Shown here in pieces: positions 1-11,465 of a stretch of DNA of 64,000 nt (positions within the stretch are counted from its first letter, which is position 1; each line of letters starts with the position of its first letter). The notes beneath the pieces are model-generated. The model was not told where the DNA came from and did no database searches. It was given only the letters and a program-made list of their open reading frames with translations. Position numbers and translations under genes: made by a program. Location: contig CM066990.1 in the NCBI GenBank assembly GCA_033977485.1, positions 14,822,001 to 14,886,000 on the forward strand, given 5' to 3'. The stretch is from Hydrangea macrophylla. Taxonomy: Eukaryota > Streptophyta > Magnoliopsida > Cornales > Hydrangeaceae.

Positions 1-33
1 AAATCTTGCTGGCCTGGAACCGGGATCCATCAA

Positions 34-215
34 CAGCCACTCATGGACTTGTGTTGCTTGGAGATGAGGGAAAACCAACAGCCACTCATGGACTTATGTC
101 GCATGGGTTGCTTGGAGATGAGGGAAAACCAACAGCCACTCATGGACTTATGTCGCATGGACGAGGGAAGGTAATCAACAGCCACTCATGGACTTATGTT
201 GCAAGGAGATGATGG
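34..215. repeat. Short tandem array, about 4 units of 45-54 bp
   Basis: The string CAGCCACTCATGGACTT recurs at about 34, 79, 133 and 179, separated by variable pieces containing GGAGATGAGGGAAAACCAA. It lies in the 3' untranslated part of Element I (minus orientation), where Tat-type elements often carry hypervariable tandem repeats. Reading frames over it are a product of the repeat. Confidence 0.85.
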
Positions 216-717
216 TCAACTTTCGATGGTTTGGAAAGGGATGAAATTCGCATTTGCCCTAAGTTTGGACGCTTCTCATGCTGACGCCTTAACCGGTACA
301 GTAATGGTGTTTGGTACTCCTGCTTGTATTGGCATGCTCTTTATAACTTGATTTGAAAATTTTATTAGTCACTGTTGACTTACACATTTGAGACTACAAC
401 AGACTCAAAAACTTGACAGACATTGACGCACGAGGATGACACATTTGACACAAGCTCGTCTTGTCAAAACTTGATGTGCTTTTGTTATAAACGATGTACC
501 ATTTCTCTTTTGGTGTTCGCCCCTCATCTTAACATGGTAGCACTTTGCTGATAAATCTGATTTTTGAAAATTCCTCCCTAGTGATCTAGTCAATTTTCTG
601 CTTCTCCCAGGAAGTGCTTTGAATTAGTGCCTTAGCTTTTAGAGTAAAAGATGCTCTATTTCAAAATTTTCAAAACAACTTGGTAACTTGAAAACTCGCC
701 CTTGGTGTGAAGGGATT

Positions 718-935
718 GTGTTAGGCAAACGGAGTTTGCCCCTAGTTTGAGGTGTACAAAGTGGGATTCATAAGCAAACGAGGTGGGTGACCGAAGTTTG
801 CCCCTAGTTTGGATGATGGTTTATTGGAGGTTTTGGGCAAACGAGGTAGGTGACCGAAGTTTGCCCCTTGTATGAAGGGTAGTTAGTAAAAGTCAGACAA
901 ACGAGGCGGGTAGCCGATGTTTGCCCCTAGTGTGG
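718..935. repeat. Tandem array, about 4 units of roughly 62 bp
   Basis: Units share GCAAACGAGGTGGGTGACCG followed by AAGTTTGCCCCTAGTTTG. The first unit is internally shortened (GGCAAACGGAGTTTGCCCC). Adjacent sequence at about 990, 1073 and 1930 carries three dispersed copies of a TTTTGCCTAGG...CGACCTAGCGAGC block. All lie in the 3' region of Element I. Confidence 0.8.
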
Positions 936-1242
936 AAGGTGATTTTCTGGCTTGAGGCATGGACCGTGACTTTATTCTCTCAAATGCTCATAACTTTTGC
1001 CTAGGCACCAGTGAGGTGACCTAGCAAGCTCTTTTCTCTCTTTTGTTATTGCTCACCTTGGATTTAACTCTAATTTTGCCTAGGCGTCCTTTCAGATTTT
1101 CGACCTAGCGAGCCATCCTTCTTTTGTTTTTGAAAGTCTGCCTACGTACCCCCAAGTGGGGATCAGGTCCAACGTAGTTCGGGCCATGGTCGGAAAGAAG
1201 CGGGTTGATTTTTAGGTAGGTGGGGTGACCAAACCGTTGTGG

Positions 1243-1508
1243 TTGCCTACGTATCCCCGAGCGGGAATCAGGTCAAGCGTAGTTCAAGGCAAGGTCTTGA
1301 AAGAAATTGGTTTGGTTATGATGGTGTCGACCGAACCGATGTGGTTGCCTACGTATCCCCGAGTGGGAATCAGGTCGAGCGTAGTTCAAGGCAAGGTCTT
1401 GAAAGAAATTGGTTTGGTTATGATGGTGTCGACCGAACCGATGTGGTTGCCTACGTATCCCCGAGTGGGAATCAGGTCAAGCGTAGTTCAAGGAAAGGTC
1501 TGAAATAA
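1243..1508. repeat. Tandem array, 102 bp unit, about 2.6 copies
   Basis: Near-identical units start at 1243, 1345 and 1447 with TTGCCTACGTATCCCCGAG. A diverged partial copy precedes them at about 1139. In the element's own orientation the unit contains CTGATTCCC...GGGGATACGTAGGCAA. The same motif core is found once near the 3' end of the Element III LTRs (45820 and 56270) and in the Element III 3' region (53610), so a motif that is single-copy elsewhere in the lineage has been amplified here. Confidence 0.92.
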
Positions 1509-1975
1509 GGGGTTTGAGGTATGAGGGATTTTCAAACCAATCGTCAAAGAAGTTCAAACTTGAGCCACTTGTGGTAGCTTTGAATAAAAGGATTTAGTTT
1601 CAATCTCCCTTTCTTTTCTTTTTCTTTTTCTTTTTCTTTTTGTTTTGTTTTGAGGATTGATCCTTTTCTCTTTCGCCTAGCCAGTCAATTTTGCTTTTTA
1701 ATGTAGTCGATTCTTGTGAAATCTTTCAATCGCAATCTCAGAATTCCAGAATGTGCATGTCAGCTCTCGGAATTTATTTGTGGTCATTCCGTGCCTTTTG
1801 AAATGTGATCTTGGCACGTTCTTAAGATGTATCTTGAAGCGTATGATTCTCTAATTTATTTCATCAAAATTTTTCTCCAACATTTTGACTGGCTAGGGTC
1901 AGATTTTGGAAATCAACACCTTTTTCAGCTCTAACTTTTGCCTAGGTGCCCTTTCGGGTTTTCAACCTAGCGAGC

Positions 1976-2013
<38 letters not shown>

Positions 2014-2640
2014 TTTTTTTGAAAGTGGTGATGAAACTCATTGAAATGTTTGGCTACCATCAAGGACGAAGTCTGCACAGGTTCGCATGGCTATCAATTG
2101 GGTTGGGCCCAAGGCTTTGAAATGGTAGAAATGGTGAAAAGGGTGTTGGGCAAGCCCCAAGTCAGTTCCAAGCATGTCTTTTCAAGATTGAGGCAAAAGC
2201 ATCTTTAAATTCTTAAAGTAAGACTATTCAATTCTCAGCTCTTTTCCAGTGTCAGCGTGAAATCGACTTTAACCTTTCAGGATTCTTTTTTGTTTTGTCG
2301 TAGAAAAATTATTAGCAGAGTAATATCCATGGTAATTTGAAAAGTGACACTTTAGTTTTGTGATTCATGCATTTATGACTAGGCACATCAGATTAAGCAA
2401 AATGAGATTTCATTCCATCAATAGAGAAGGCTTACAAACTTATTAACAACTCGATGACAGACAGACTCGATCACCAGACTAGAATTGAAATGGACTAGGA
2501 ACACAGAACAGACTCAACTTGACTCAACCCGGTCTCAAATGGAGTGTCTTTGCGACCCATTTATTAATTTTTTTAGTAGAAGTTCCAAACACCATCACTT
2601 TATTGCATAGCTTCAACACTCATTGGCATCATCAAAGGGA
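1509..2640. other. Non-coding 3' region of Element I
   Basis: No credible coding sequence on either strand. It holds a TTTTTC-type pyrimidine tract (about 1608-1643), a poly-T run (about 1980-2021) and a third copy of the GCCTAGG/CGACCTAGCGAGC block (about 1930). Pol domains, expected here if the element were autonomous, are absent. Confidence 0.7.
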
Positions 2641-3924
2641 TCACCCGAGCGGTTGACCCAAGCCAAGATAGTGGATAGGATTAGGATGGGATACATCCTC
2701 TATGAGGTTCTGAATGTCATGGCGGAGGCCGATGCATTGATCGGTGGCATGGCCTAGATTTTGGTGGTAAGCACATCGTAGGCTCATGTTGTAGTGGGAG
2801 GGTATGGGATCCGGTAGCGGTTTGTGAGGGAGGAGCTGTAGGTGGCCCTTTCTGAGTAGGTGGTCCAAGGCTGTGGAAAGAGGAACATCAAGTTTGGAGA
2901 ATTCACGAGGGCCTTTTGGGCGATTTGGCGGAATGGACTGGTATGGACGAAGGGCGCAGGCCATTGATTGGTTGCTAAGTGCATTGATATCCGGGGAGTC
3001 CAGGGAGTAGTTAGGTCTCTTGGACTGGTGTTGGGGTTCATCCTTTTTGAACTTTCCTTCTCTGATGGCATCCTCTATTCTGGTACCTATTTCAAATAGC
3101 TCTTCGAATGTGGAGATGGATTGGTAGAATAGCTTGTCATGATATACTGGTTGCATGTTCTTGACCAGCATACGTACTTGCTCTTTCTCAACAGGTCTGT
3201 GGATCATTTGAGCCACTTTATTCCTCCATCTGCTCAAGAACGCAGTGAAGGACTCATTAAAGTTCTGCCTGGTAGTCTCTAGATCCCGGATGGTGATATC
3301 AAACTCTTGGTTGTAAGAGTAGTGATCAATAAAAGTTCTAGCAACGTCTTCCCAGACTCGGGTCTTGGAGGCTTCAAGGGTTAGGAACCAGGATAGTGCG
3401 GCATTCTTAAGGGTTTGCGGGAACAGCATCGCAATGTGCTCATGAGTGCAGCCCATCGATTGGAAGATGCTCATGCACAACTTGATGTGACTTTTTGGAT
3501 TCCCTGTTCCGTCAAAACGGTCGATGGCAGGCATCTTGAAATTCTCTGGCAGTTTCAGCTTGATAGGCTCAAAGAGGCCTTCCAGGTCCAACATGTAATC
3601 ATCGACCCCCTTGCTTTTCCTCAGTACGCTTTCCAACTTCTCAACCTTATCCATTTTCTCTTGAAGCTTCTTCTCATACGCAAACGGTGGGACCCCTTGA
3701 AACCAGTCTTCCTCCCCATTATTCTCAGGTGGGGGTGCTTCAAACCCCGGTGGTGGAAACCCGGGCGGAGGTTGCGGCCGCTGCTGCTTCAATTCTTCCA
3801 TGAAACTCAAAACTTGGGCCAGGCGATCAGATTGCTGGCTTATGGTTGTTCCCAAGACAGTGACCTTATTTTCTAATTCTTCTTGATTCATGCTGAAGTA
3901 ACTTGGTGGGCAGATCTTGACCAA
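2641..3924 (-). CDS. gag: Gag polyprotein of Tat/Ogre-type retrotransposon (Element I)
   Basis: Intact 427-residue reading frame ending at TGA. The N-terminal third has a coiled-coil-like heptad stretch (about residues 13-48) and a proline-rich block (about 50-66). The central part (about 135-290) is the Ty3/Gypsy retrotransposon gag (capsid-type) domain, with the usual ALSWF and FxxFLSRWRN-type helices. A zinc-knuckle-like CAYHQNLGHATDQC, a CX2HX4HX4C variant frequent in the Tat lineage, lies at about 384-397. The protein would form the virus-like particle and package RNA. The uninterrupted frame contrasts with the broken pol frames elsewhere in the window and suggests a fairly recent copy or selection for gag in trans-mobilised elements. 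Its product stops without a protease fusion, in keeping with a gag-only element. Confidence 0.9.
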   Translation of the reverse strand: MVKICPPSYFSMNQEELENKVTVLGTTISQQSDRLAQVLSFMEELKQQRPQPPPGFPPPGFEAPPPENNGEEDWFQGVPPFAYEKKLQEKMDKVEKLESVLRKSKGVDDYMLDLEGLFEPIKLKLPENFKMPAIDRFDGTGNPKSHIKLCMSIFQSMGCTHEHIAMLFPQTLKNAALSWFLTLEASKTRVWEDVARTFIDHYSYNQEFDITIRDLETTRQNFNESFTAFLSRWRNKVAQMIHRPVEKEQVRMLVKNMQPVYHDKLFYQSISTFEELFEIGTRIEDAIREGKFKKDEPQHQSKRPNYSLDSPDINALSNQSMACALRPYQSIPPNRPKGPREFSKLDVPLSTALDHLLRKGHLQLLPHKPLPDPIPSHYNMSLRCAYHQNLGHATDQCIGLRHDIQNLIEDVSHPNPIHYLGLGQPLG

Positions 3925-4249
3925 ACGACTGTTCGAACTTCTGACCTAAGACGAGGATCCTAGCTGCTGACTCCGGGAATCTATACTGACCTGACAGATT
4001 TTAAGAGGATTAGATCAGATTTTGACAGAGGCAATCAGACAGACAGTGACAGTGACAGGTATGGACAGACTTGTGTACAGACTGACTGAGACAGTGCGTA
4101 CAGACTGGTAGGAATTGTGTATGCATATGAGACAAGCATGCGGATGTAAGCCCTAATATATATGATGCTCCTATTTCTAACAGATAGCAGCTAAACAAAT
4201 AAGGTCCTAGCCATACAGAGTGTGCTAACCTTACTTTCCAGTGTGATCA

Positions 4250-4855
4250 CCAAGGGATAACAAGGATTTCCAGGATGCTTCGGGAATTTTGGACAGAGTT
4301 TCTGGGAGAAACAGGGATTTGGAAGATTCGGAGAAATTTCTAGAAGTCATTTGAGTTTCTAGGAGAAATAAGGATTTCTGGTTGATTTGGACTGAGCTTC
4401 TAGGAGAAACTGGTATTTTGGGTATTTCTGAGAAATATGGATAGAGTTTCCAGGGGAAACAAGTATATCTGGGCATTTCTGGGTGATTTGGGCAGAGATG
4501 TTGGATTTTTGGAGAATCTGGGAGATTTGGGCAGAGCTTCTGGGAAAATAGGTACTTTGGATATTTCTAGGAAATTTGGATAGAGTTTCTAGGAGATAGG
4601 ACAGAATTTTTGGGAGAAACTGGTATATCTGGGAAATCAGGGAGATTTAGACAGAGTTTTTTATTTTTATTTTTTTTTTTGGGAAAAACTGATTAATATG
4701 GTTATATCTGGGATATCTAGACAGAGTTTCTGGGAAAAATTGGTTAATATGGGTGTATCTGGGATATCTGGACAGAGTTTCTAGGAGAACTGGATAATAT
4801 GGTTATATCTGGGATATCTGGACAGAGTTTCTGGGAGAAACAGGTTATGATGGTG
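4250..4855. repeat. Degenerate tandem repeats in the Element I leader
   Basis: Repeating phrases such as GGACAGAGTTTCTGGGAGAAA and GGGATATCTGGACAGAG recur many times with a loose spacing of about 55-70 bp. On the minus strand this is the leader between PBS and gag. No coding function is apparent. Confidence 0.75.
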
Positions 4856-5445
4856 ATCATACTGTCTAGCTAGTTTTCATACTCCTATGTCCTAGGACCA
4901 ACAAACAAGGCTTGCGGTGTATATCTTTGTGAACATGGAGCAGACTTCCTTACCATGGTGCCTAGGCAGGTCACTCAATGTGGTCACATGTAAGTGATTG
5001 CCTTGGGGATCATAAGAAAGAAGTTCTGCCTCATGCCACATAAGCGTCTACACCGCGCAGGTAATCCCGTCAGGGCATACAACAGTTATATCACATTGTC
5101 CTATCTGAAAAGATAAATGAACTGTCCTATGAAAGGTTCTACAGGAATCTATATGCAAAGGCTGGGTTTAGTCAAAGAGGGTCCGTTGACGAGAGTTCCA
5201 ATATACCGTCAGGAAGACAGTACAGAGGTTTTTACTCTTTTTGATATACCTTGGAAGGTACAGTATCAACGGTGACTTGTGCCCTGGCACAGCAAGACCT
5301 GAACAATGTCAGCGCCGCGTTTCAGACACAGTCGGTGGGGGGGAATGCAAGAGTGCAATGCGGTGAACCAAACACAGTAAAAAGATGATTTTAAGGATGC
5401 TTCTTATGAGTCAAACCTCTGTATTATTTTGTTTTAAAATAAAAA
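4856..5445. other. Element I leader, no gene seen
   Basis: Between the degenerate repeats and the PBS I see no reading frame, known motif or clear repeat. It is part of the untranslated leader of Element I on the minus strand. Confidence 0.6.
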
Positions 5446-5463
5446 TCCCCAGTGGAGTCGCCA
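5446..5463 (-). other. Primer binding site of Element I (tRNA-Arg type)
   Basis: On the minus strand it reads TGGCGACTCCACTGGGGA, three bases after the LTR terminus CCACA. This matches the 3' end of a plant tRNA-Arg (from general knowledge), the primer class used by Ogre/Tat elements. It fixes the orientation and the LTR boundary. Confidence 0.88.
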
Positions 5464-7690
5464 GATTGTGGATACCGGGAAGTGGACCACTTCTCTTGTT
5501 CGAGATTGTTTTGAAAAGGAATTTGACTTGGATCAAAGAAAAGAAAATGGTCTGTTGAAAACAGATACAGAGTCGCCACTTGGTCTTTAAGGAACCAAGA
5601 AACCTAATTTTGACTCACCCAAGCGGATAAGGGCACCGGCCCTTCATCACCAAAGAACTTGGTTCGGGGTTTTGGTACGAGAGAGGAAGGAGCCTTTGTC
5701 GCGACTAAAACACCCTCAACTCGCCCCGTCTTTCGACGAGCCTCAATTAGCATCCAAATAATCATCTTATACTATTTATGGTTCGACAAATAATACTATG
5801 ATAGTATATTACATCACATAAGGAGATTTGAAATGGAAGATCTAAAGATAAGATATCATTCATAAGATCTAAGCCAAATATCACACAATGCAAAGTGAAA
5901 GATCACACAAATAAACCTAGGAAAAATCGTCTAATCATGTATCAGATAATAAAGTTTTCCTAATCTAAAGGGACATGAATTGTTCTTGAAACAAAAAAAT
6001 CAAAGAAAGTAAAATATACTTAGCAAACTAGTATGATGCATGTTAATCTTTGAGAAAAGAAGATTTCTCAATCCCCGGGACGGATGAGAAAGGACGATTA
6101 GATCGAGGGGAAGCATGAATGTGTGATCAAGTTCATTCCTTATAATCTCCTTGGATTAAGAGTTACAAAAACCCCAAATCTTGCATGAATGCAATGTATG
6201 TATCTAAAATGTGCAAAGGTTGTAGTGTGTTTTGTGTACATGGATTTCTAGAATGACTTAGAAGTCTAAAATGTGTATGAATGAATGAATGAAAGTAACA
6301 TGGGATGTGTACAAATGTAGTATGAACTACTTCCTAAGATATGAACTAATTTGGAATGCATATAAGCATCAAATCAAAGAATGAAAGTTAAAATGTGCTA
6401 GCTGTGAATAGTGGACAGAACAGTTGCATCATCTTTTGGAAATTGAAAAGAGGGGTTAGGAATGTTTTCAATGCATGAGTTTTTATGGCGATGTTCCTTA
6501 TTGTGTCTAGAACACAACCCAAAAGGCCAATCTTGAATAGCTATCACAGATTGAGAGAAATTATATAAACAATAGAGGTCACTCAGAAACAGAGTTCGTA
6601 CTGTCGACTGAAATGTTAGAAAATCTTAGAAAACGAAAAAGAATGATCTAGAGGCCCATTTTATGCAGAAAGTTTCCTAAGTAATTGAATTTTAAGAGAA
6701 AAATAAGTTAGGACCATCCCTTTCGGAAAAGTTTTCTGGAAAAGAGGTCGTAAGTTGACCTAGCTGCTGTGACAGCAAAAACATAATGTTTGGAAGGAAT
6801 GTTGGGACCCAAATGGACCATTTCCAAGTACTTCCAAGTCAAACCAAAAATCATGGGTGTTCTCCAATGAGTTAGGAAGACTTTCCAAGTGGCCTTGTAT
6901 CCATATGTTGAGTATTGAGTTCTAGAAAAATCTTTGAACTCAACTCACTCACTGTTTTGACTCATTGTTTTGAAGATTTTGGAGAAAACAAAGTTTTGTT
7001 TCTTGAAACCAAATGAGAGGGATTGAGAGGGGTTTTGAAATAGATGTTTTGAAAACATGTTTTCAACACTCAATAAGGATCATACCCACTTAGAATACCT
7101 ACATCAAACTCATCATTTAAGAACCTCCAATATTGTTGGAGAGATTTATTTTGTTTTTGGACATAACTTCAATACATTCCAAGAATACCTTGGAAGTATT
7201 GAGGTTATGATCATCATCTATCAAACATGTTTTTGAGGTCAAGAGCTACTATCCATAAGGATTCACTCACCCCAAACTTCATGTCATCACTTAGATGATG
7301 ATGAACTAGTAAGTAAATAAAGAAAAGAAAAAGAAATGAGATAAGGAGAGATGAACATATATATAATCAAAGCAAGTAAATAGCAATCAATAGATGATAA
7401 TCAATGTGATTTTGGACTTGTAGCTTGGTGTTTCACTCATAGATTTTGACATTTGGACATGGAAGTAGCTTCCTATCTCATGAATGCTCAAGAATGAGGG
7501 TTGGAGTGGACTTTGAATGTGAAGTATATAGAAGGATGATGGAAGAAAACAAGAATAAAACTCACTTTCTTATGGAAAATCAATGGGAGAAGCTCCCTTT
7601 CTCTCTTCTAAACCTATCTCTATCTCTCTTCTTCTCTACAACTTTTCAAGCTTTGTACTTGGCCCCCCCAAAATGAAGAGCAATGGGGGT

Positions 7691-7698
7691 TTTAAATA
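7691..7698 (-). promoter_or_regulatory. Candidate TATA box of Element I LTR
   Basis: Minus strand TATTTAAA, within CCTATTTAAAACCCC. It lies about 1.05 kb into the LTR in the sense direction and would divide U3 from R. Weak evidence by motif and position only. Confidence 0.4.
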
Positions 7699-8389
7699 GG
7701 CCAATTTGGGGTGGTTTTGGGGTTTTAGAAGTACTCCCATTGGTCCCAAACAACTGTGAACATAAAACTATGTCGTTTTGGCTTTCAATTAATCAAATTG
7801 GACCCCCAAAAAAATTTCAAAAATGGACTCTGCGAGGGATGAGTGCCGCGGCGGCACTGGGCCAGTGCCGCGGCGGCAGTGCTTCTCTGAAGCCCAGAAA
7901 ATTACGTTTAGGCCCCCAGAGGTTCCGGTATTCGCGAAAAGGCCCTATTTCGTCCGAAATTCACAGAAAATGCATACGAACTCCAAATTGAGGTTGTGAT
8001 ATACCGTTGGAAAGGTAATGGAGTCTACTCTACATAAAAAATAGTTCGGGGATAAGTCACTTTGAAAAGATTTACGGTATTCGCGATAAAAGCCGATTTG
8101 ATCGCCTTTTTCGCCTTTGGAAATTCATAATAAACTCGTTTTAAATCCGAAAATTATGTGCGATATACCGTCGGAAAGCTGTTGACCTCTAGTATCCATG
8201 AAAAATATTTGAAAATTGTTTCGGTGCCCCGATTCCAAAGTCAAATCTTGGGCAAACTGGTCAAACCTGGGATTCCCGGGAAGTTCTGGGAACCTCCGGG
8301 AGCTCCCAGGAGCCGACGTTTTCGCGCGATTCTCTTTTAAAACTCATTTTAATACTTTTCTAATGATTCTGGTGAATTCGGACGATTTT

Positions 8390-8456
8390 GGTCAAACTTG
8401 GTCAAACTTGGTCAATCTCTGGTCAAACCTGGTCAAACCTTGGTCAAACCGGTCAA
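8390..8456 (-). promoter_or_regulatory. Array of seven W-box-like TTGACC hexamers in U3
   Basis: The plus strand shows GGTCAA seven times in 67 bp, with an eighth at about 8254. On the element's sense strand these are TTGACC, the WRKY-factor W-box core. The array is about 300 bp inside the LTR start and upstream of the candidate TATA box, where an enhancer is expected. Function is inferred from the motif only. Confidence 0.6.
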
Positions 8457-8746
8457 CGGGGACTTTCGGGGAACTTCTGGGACTTCCGGGGGTCTCTGGG
8501 AGCTGACGATTTCATCCAGTTTTACTTAAAAACTCATTTTATCATTTTTCTTACGACATAGCATGTTTTCAGAACTTTGGGACCAAATCTGGGAGTCTTC
8601 GGGCTTTCAGGGGTATTTTGGTCATTCTGAGCATTCTGAGAGATAGAGCTGACTTCCAAGAGTCCTTTTGAGTCTTTTACGATCATTGTGAACCACCAAG
8701 CTATGGGTCTCCTAAATCTGATAGCCGACAAAATGGGGTGTCTACA

Positions 8747-11261
8747 CTCATCTACTAGCTGAATAGGTATCTTTTCTACTCAGCCAGTTAGGCCATCAAC
8801 AAAGAGTATACTACCCTTGCCATGGCCTTGGTATCTGGTAGGCCCCTATCCTTAGCCACTCTTGTCTGGGTGCACCTAGATTGAGGTGTGAAAGATTTTT
8901 TGTATTCGGGCTTTAGCTCCGGTAGAAATCCGATATGGATACTACAGCTTTGGTTGTATTCATATTTTCCCAAATTTTAACCAGCTACCCGTCAGCTGAC
9001 TAACATTCCCATTTTTGTTGTCTACTATGTGGACGTTGTTCCTTCCTTCCACTCCTTCAAGGAATGTTTTACTTTCTTCTACGAGGAAGGCTAAAATCGG
9101 GCTCTTTACCTCTTCACTCCCTTCTTCTCTCTTCAATTTCAATCATTCCTTCAACTTTCCAAGAACCCTGCCAATTGGGGTTCAGGCACTCAAATCACCT
9201 ATAATGAAATATTTTCTAGCACCTGGTGGCTAGAGACATTATTTTTAGCCTGAGCATCCCTTTCAATAACAACAAATGTGGGACAGAATATTAATTTGCT
9301 CCTTTCTACGCCCGTCAGTTTGGGTTTTCTCAAATGGTGCCTGTTTCACTGGCCATAACTATAAATGTCGACTGGGTAGAACGCGGCCTCATCGTGAATG
9401 ACAGTCAAGTGAAGAAAATAAAGGAACGATCGGACAGGTTAAAAGCATCATCTATCTTTAAACCATTCTTAGCCTGGCCGGTCTTTCTAAAGCATTTCTA
9501 AAGTGGTGGTCTGACCGGACCACCCAAATATTCAGGAGCACTGCTTCTGAAGTACTATTTCAATTTTCTACAGCATCGACCATAATGGCCAACGAACCGG
9601 TTGCTGCCCCCGTGCCTGCCTGTAAGAAACAAGCGACAAAGAGACCGGCTCCCAAAAAGGCACCAAGTCAGGGGCCGACCAAAAAGAAAAAGACTCCAGC
9701 TCCTTCCAGTTAGGTATTATCATTTTCCTCCTTTTCACTTTGTGCTTGTTCGATTCATCCTTTTCTCTTTCCTGACCCCTTTTGTTGTATTTCAACTTGT
9801 GGATAGGGGCTCTGAACAGGATTTACCGCCTGCTGGTCATTCCTCTTAAAAACAGTCAGCCCAACCTCTGGCAGTCCGTCAGCTAGTCATGCTGCCTCCA
9901 ATTCCTGTTCCAACTCTTCTTGAATGGGCAACAGCCATACTTAAACAAGTTGCAGAGAGGGTGATCCCCATCTGAGTTGTACCACCTCTAACTCCTTTAG
10001 ATGGGGATGACGATATTGACCTTACTGGTGGCTTTGATCTAGAACAAGTAGTACTTTCCTCCAGCAGCGAGGAATTGCCCAATGATAATGCCACGTTAGA
10101 GATGGCTGAAGAGGAGGTAGAACAAATGGTCTAGCAGGCAGAAGAATGGGCCAGAGATGTTATGACGGATCGGCTGGTCCCACTATGGTGACGGGATCGG
10201 CTGTAGAGAATATAGAAGAGATGATTGTGGTCGATCCTATTACTTCAAATCTTCTTAAGAACCCGGCCCTAAGTGGTGAAGACCTAGCTCCAACTACTGT
10301 TCCGGTCACTACAGAAGGTGTTCAACTCAATGCAGGCATGGGAGTTGGAGTTTTGGTAGGGTACATTATGATGGCCCCTGCTCTTAAGCCAAATTAAGCC
10401 ACCCAACTTCCAATCTTACAGCCAAGTGGTGAGGCCGTTGCGTCACAGGATGCATCAACCTCCACGTCCTCACCTGCCCAGGTAATTTACTCTATGTTCA
10501 GACCCATTTTTTTTGTATCCTTTGCTATTACTAACACCTGGCTTTGGACTTTTAAACAGGACATTCCCTTAGGTCCAGAGCCATTCGTACCCTTTGATGA
10601 TTTCTTCACCGGCTTGGACTTCTGGACCTTCGACTTGGGTTCATTTGAGCCTAATGTCGCTTTGCCTTCGAGTTTACAACAGTCTAAGGACCTTGTTCTT
10701 GGGATGAGTTCCTGAGCCCTGAGCGGTCTCCCCCCAACCATTGAGCTCGATGTTGCCTTGGCTACCCTTGTTGGTGATCCTTCACTTTCTGTTGGGCGGC
10801 TTTCCTTGCTTAAAGAAATCTAGGAATGGCTACCGAGCTACTGAATCTTAGACCATTCGGCCTTAGTTGTTCATACCAAAACTGAAGCTCATCTTAACGC
10901 TCGATAAAAGGCTATGCAATTCCTCAAGTTTGCCCAGAACAAATGCAAGGCTGGAAAGGTAACTCGGGCTCAAGTGATTGCCCGAAAAGCCTGGCTTTAG
11001 GCCCGTATTGCATCACTTAAGGCACAACTAGAAAAATGTAAGGTCGAGGTCATTACTAATGGTGCGACCCTGGTAAAGGTTGATGAGGCCCTAGCTCAAT
11101 GGGGAGGTGATGCTCACAAGTGCAGTGATCAACTTCAAGCTAATCCTCCAACTGGCCATATCTGGTCTCAACAGCTCAATAAAGCTAAACAAGACCGGGC
11201 TGGAGCTGCCAGGACTAGGGAGGACTTGCAAGGGAAGCTTAGGAGTTTCGAATCGACCTAG
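8747..11261 (+). pseudogene. PMD (plant mobile domain) gene, broken, 5' part removed by Element I
   Basis: The conserved part (8747-9560) is clearly homologous to 57820-58620. It encodes the PMD-type block with a leucine/alanine-rich helix and a W-V-H-L stretch, then a YxDxxP...F motif region. A lysine/proline-rich linker (about 9590-9715) follows. An intron-like gap starts after CCAGTTAG at about 9715, and a second, with GTAATT...TTTAAACAG, spans about 10481-10559. The C-terminal part (about 10850-11261) is lysine/glutamine-rich and probably coiled-coil, ending at TAG. Stops and frame changes show it is dead. PMD proteins occur both in host genes (MAIN/MAIL1, silencing and genome stability) and in transposons. 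This copy is of the transposon-borne kind by context. Confidence 0.72.
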
Positions 11262-11465
11262 AGACAGACTTTTAGCCTCTGTACATGTATATATATTTTA
11301 TTACTATTATTGTTATTTTTTATAAGCACTTTGTAAGTAAGTTGTGCTCAACTATTTAATGCAATTGACTTTTGATCATTCAGGCTTATAGTTAATAAGC
11401 AACTCATACTCTAACCCAGGATTCGATTTGTATTCCAAATCAATAGTCTCCCACAATGTAGGATA

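Larger units (their letters stand above)
1..8746 (-). mobile_element. Element I: Tat/Ogre-type gag-only LTR retrotransposon, 3' end outside window
   Basis: Read on the minus strand the order is LTR (8746-5467), PBS, a 1.5 kb leader with degenerate repeats, gag (3924-2641), then 2.6 kb of non-coding DNA with several tandem arrays running off the window edge. The PBS TGGCGACTCCACTGGGGA and the LTR start TGTAGACACCCCATTTTGTC are typical of the Tat lineage of Ty3/Gypsy. No protease, RT, RNase H or integrase lies downstream of gag, where they would be expected, so this copy looks non-autonomous, similar to the published TR-GAG type. A pol deletion specific to this copy is an alternative. It is inserted in the PMD gene of Element II, so it is younger than that element. 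The 3' LTR and left TSD are not in the window. Confidence 0.8.
5467..8746 (-). repeat. 5' LTR of Element I, about 3.28 kb
   Basis: On the minus strand it begins TGTAGACACCCCATTTTGTC and ends GGTATCCACA, next to the PBS. It contains a GC-rich pair of near-palindromic units (GTGCCGCGGCGGCA, about 7845-7882), a candidate TATA box and an array of GGTCAA hexamers. The homologous 3' LTR would lie left of the window. The right flank begins CTCAT, the expected TSD, but the left copy cannot be seen. Confidence 0.82.

Noticed and set aside
1225..1508. Two overlapping repetitive frames of about 90 codons
   Set aside because: A 102 bp unit is divisible by three, so open frames persist by construction.
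3415..3876. 153-codon plus-strand frame opposite gag
   Set aside because: Shadow of the well-supported minus-strand gag.
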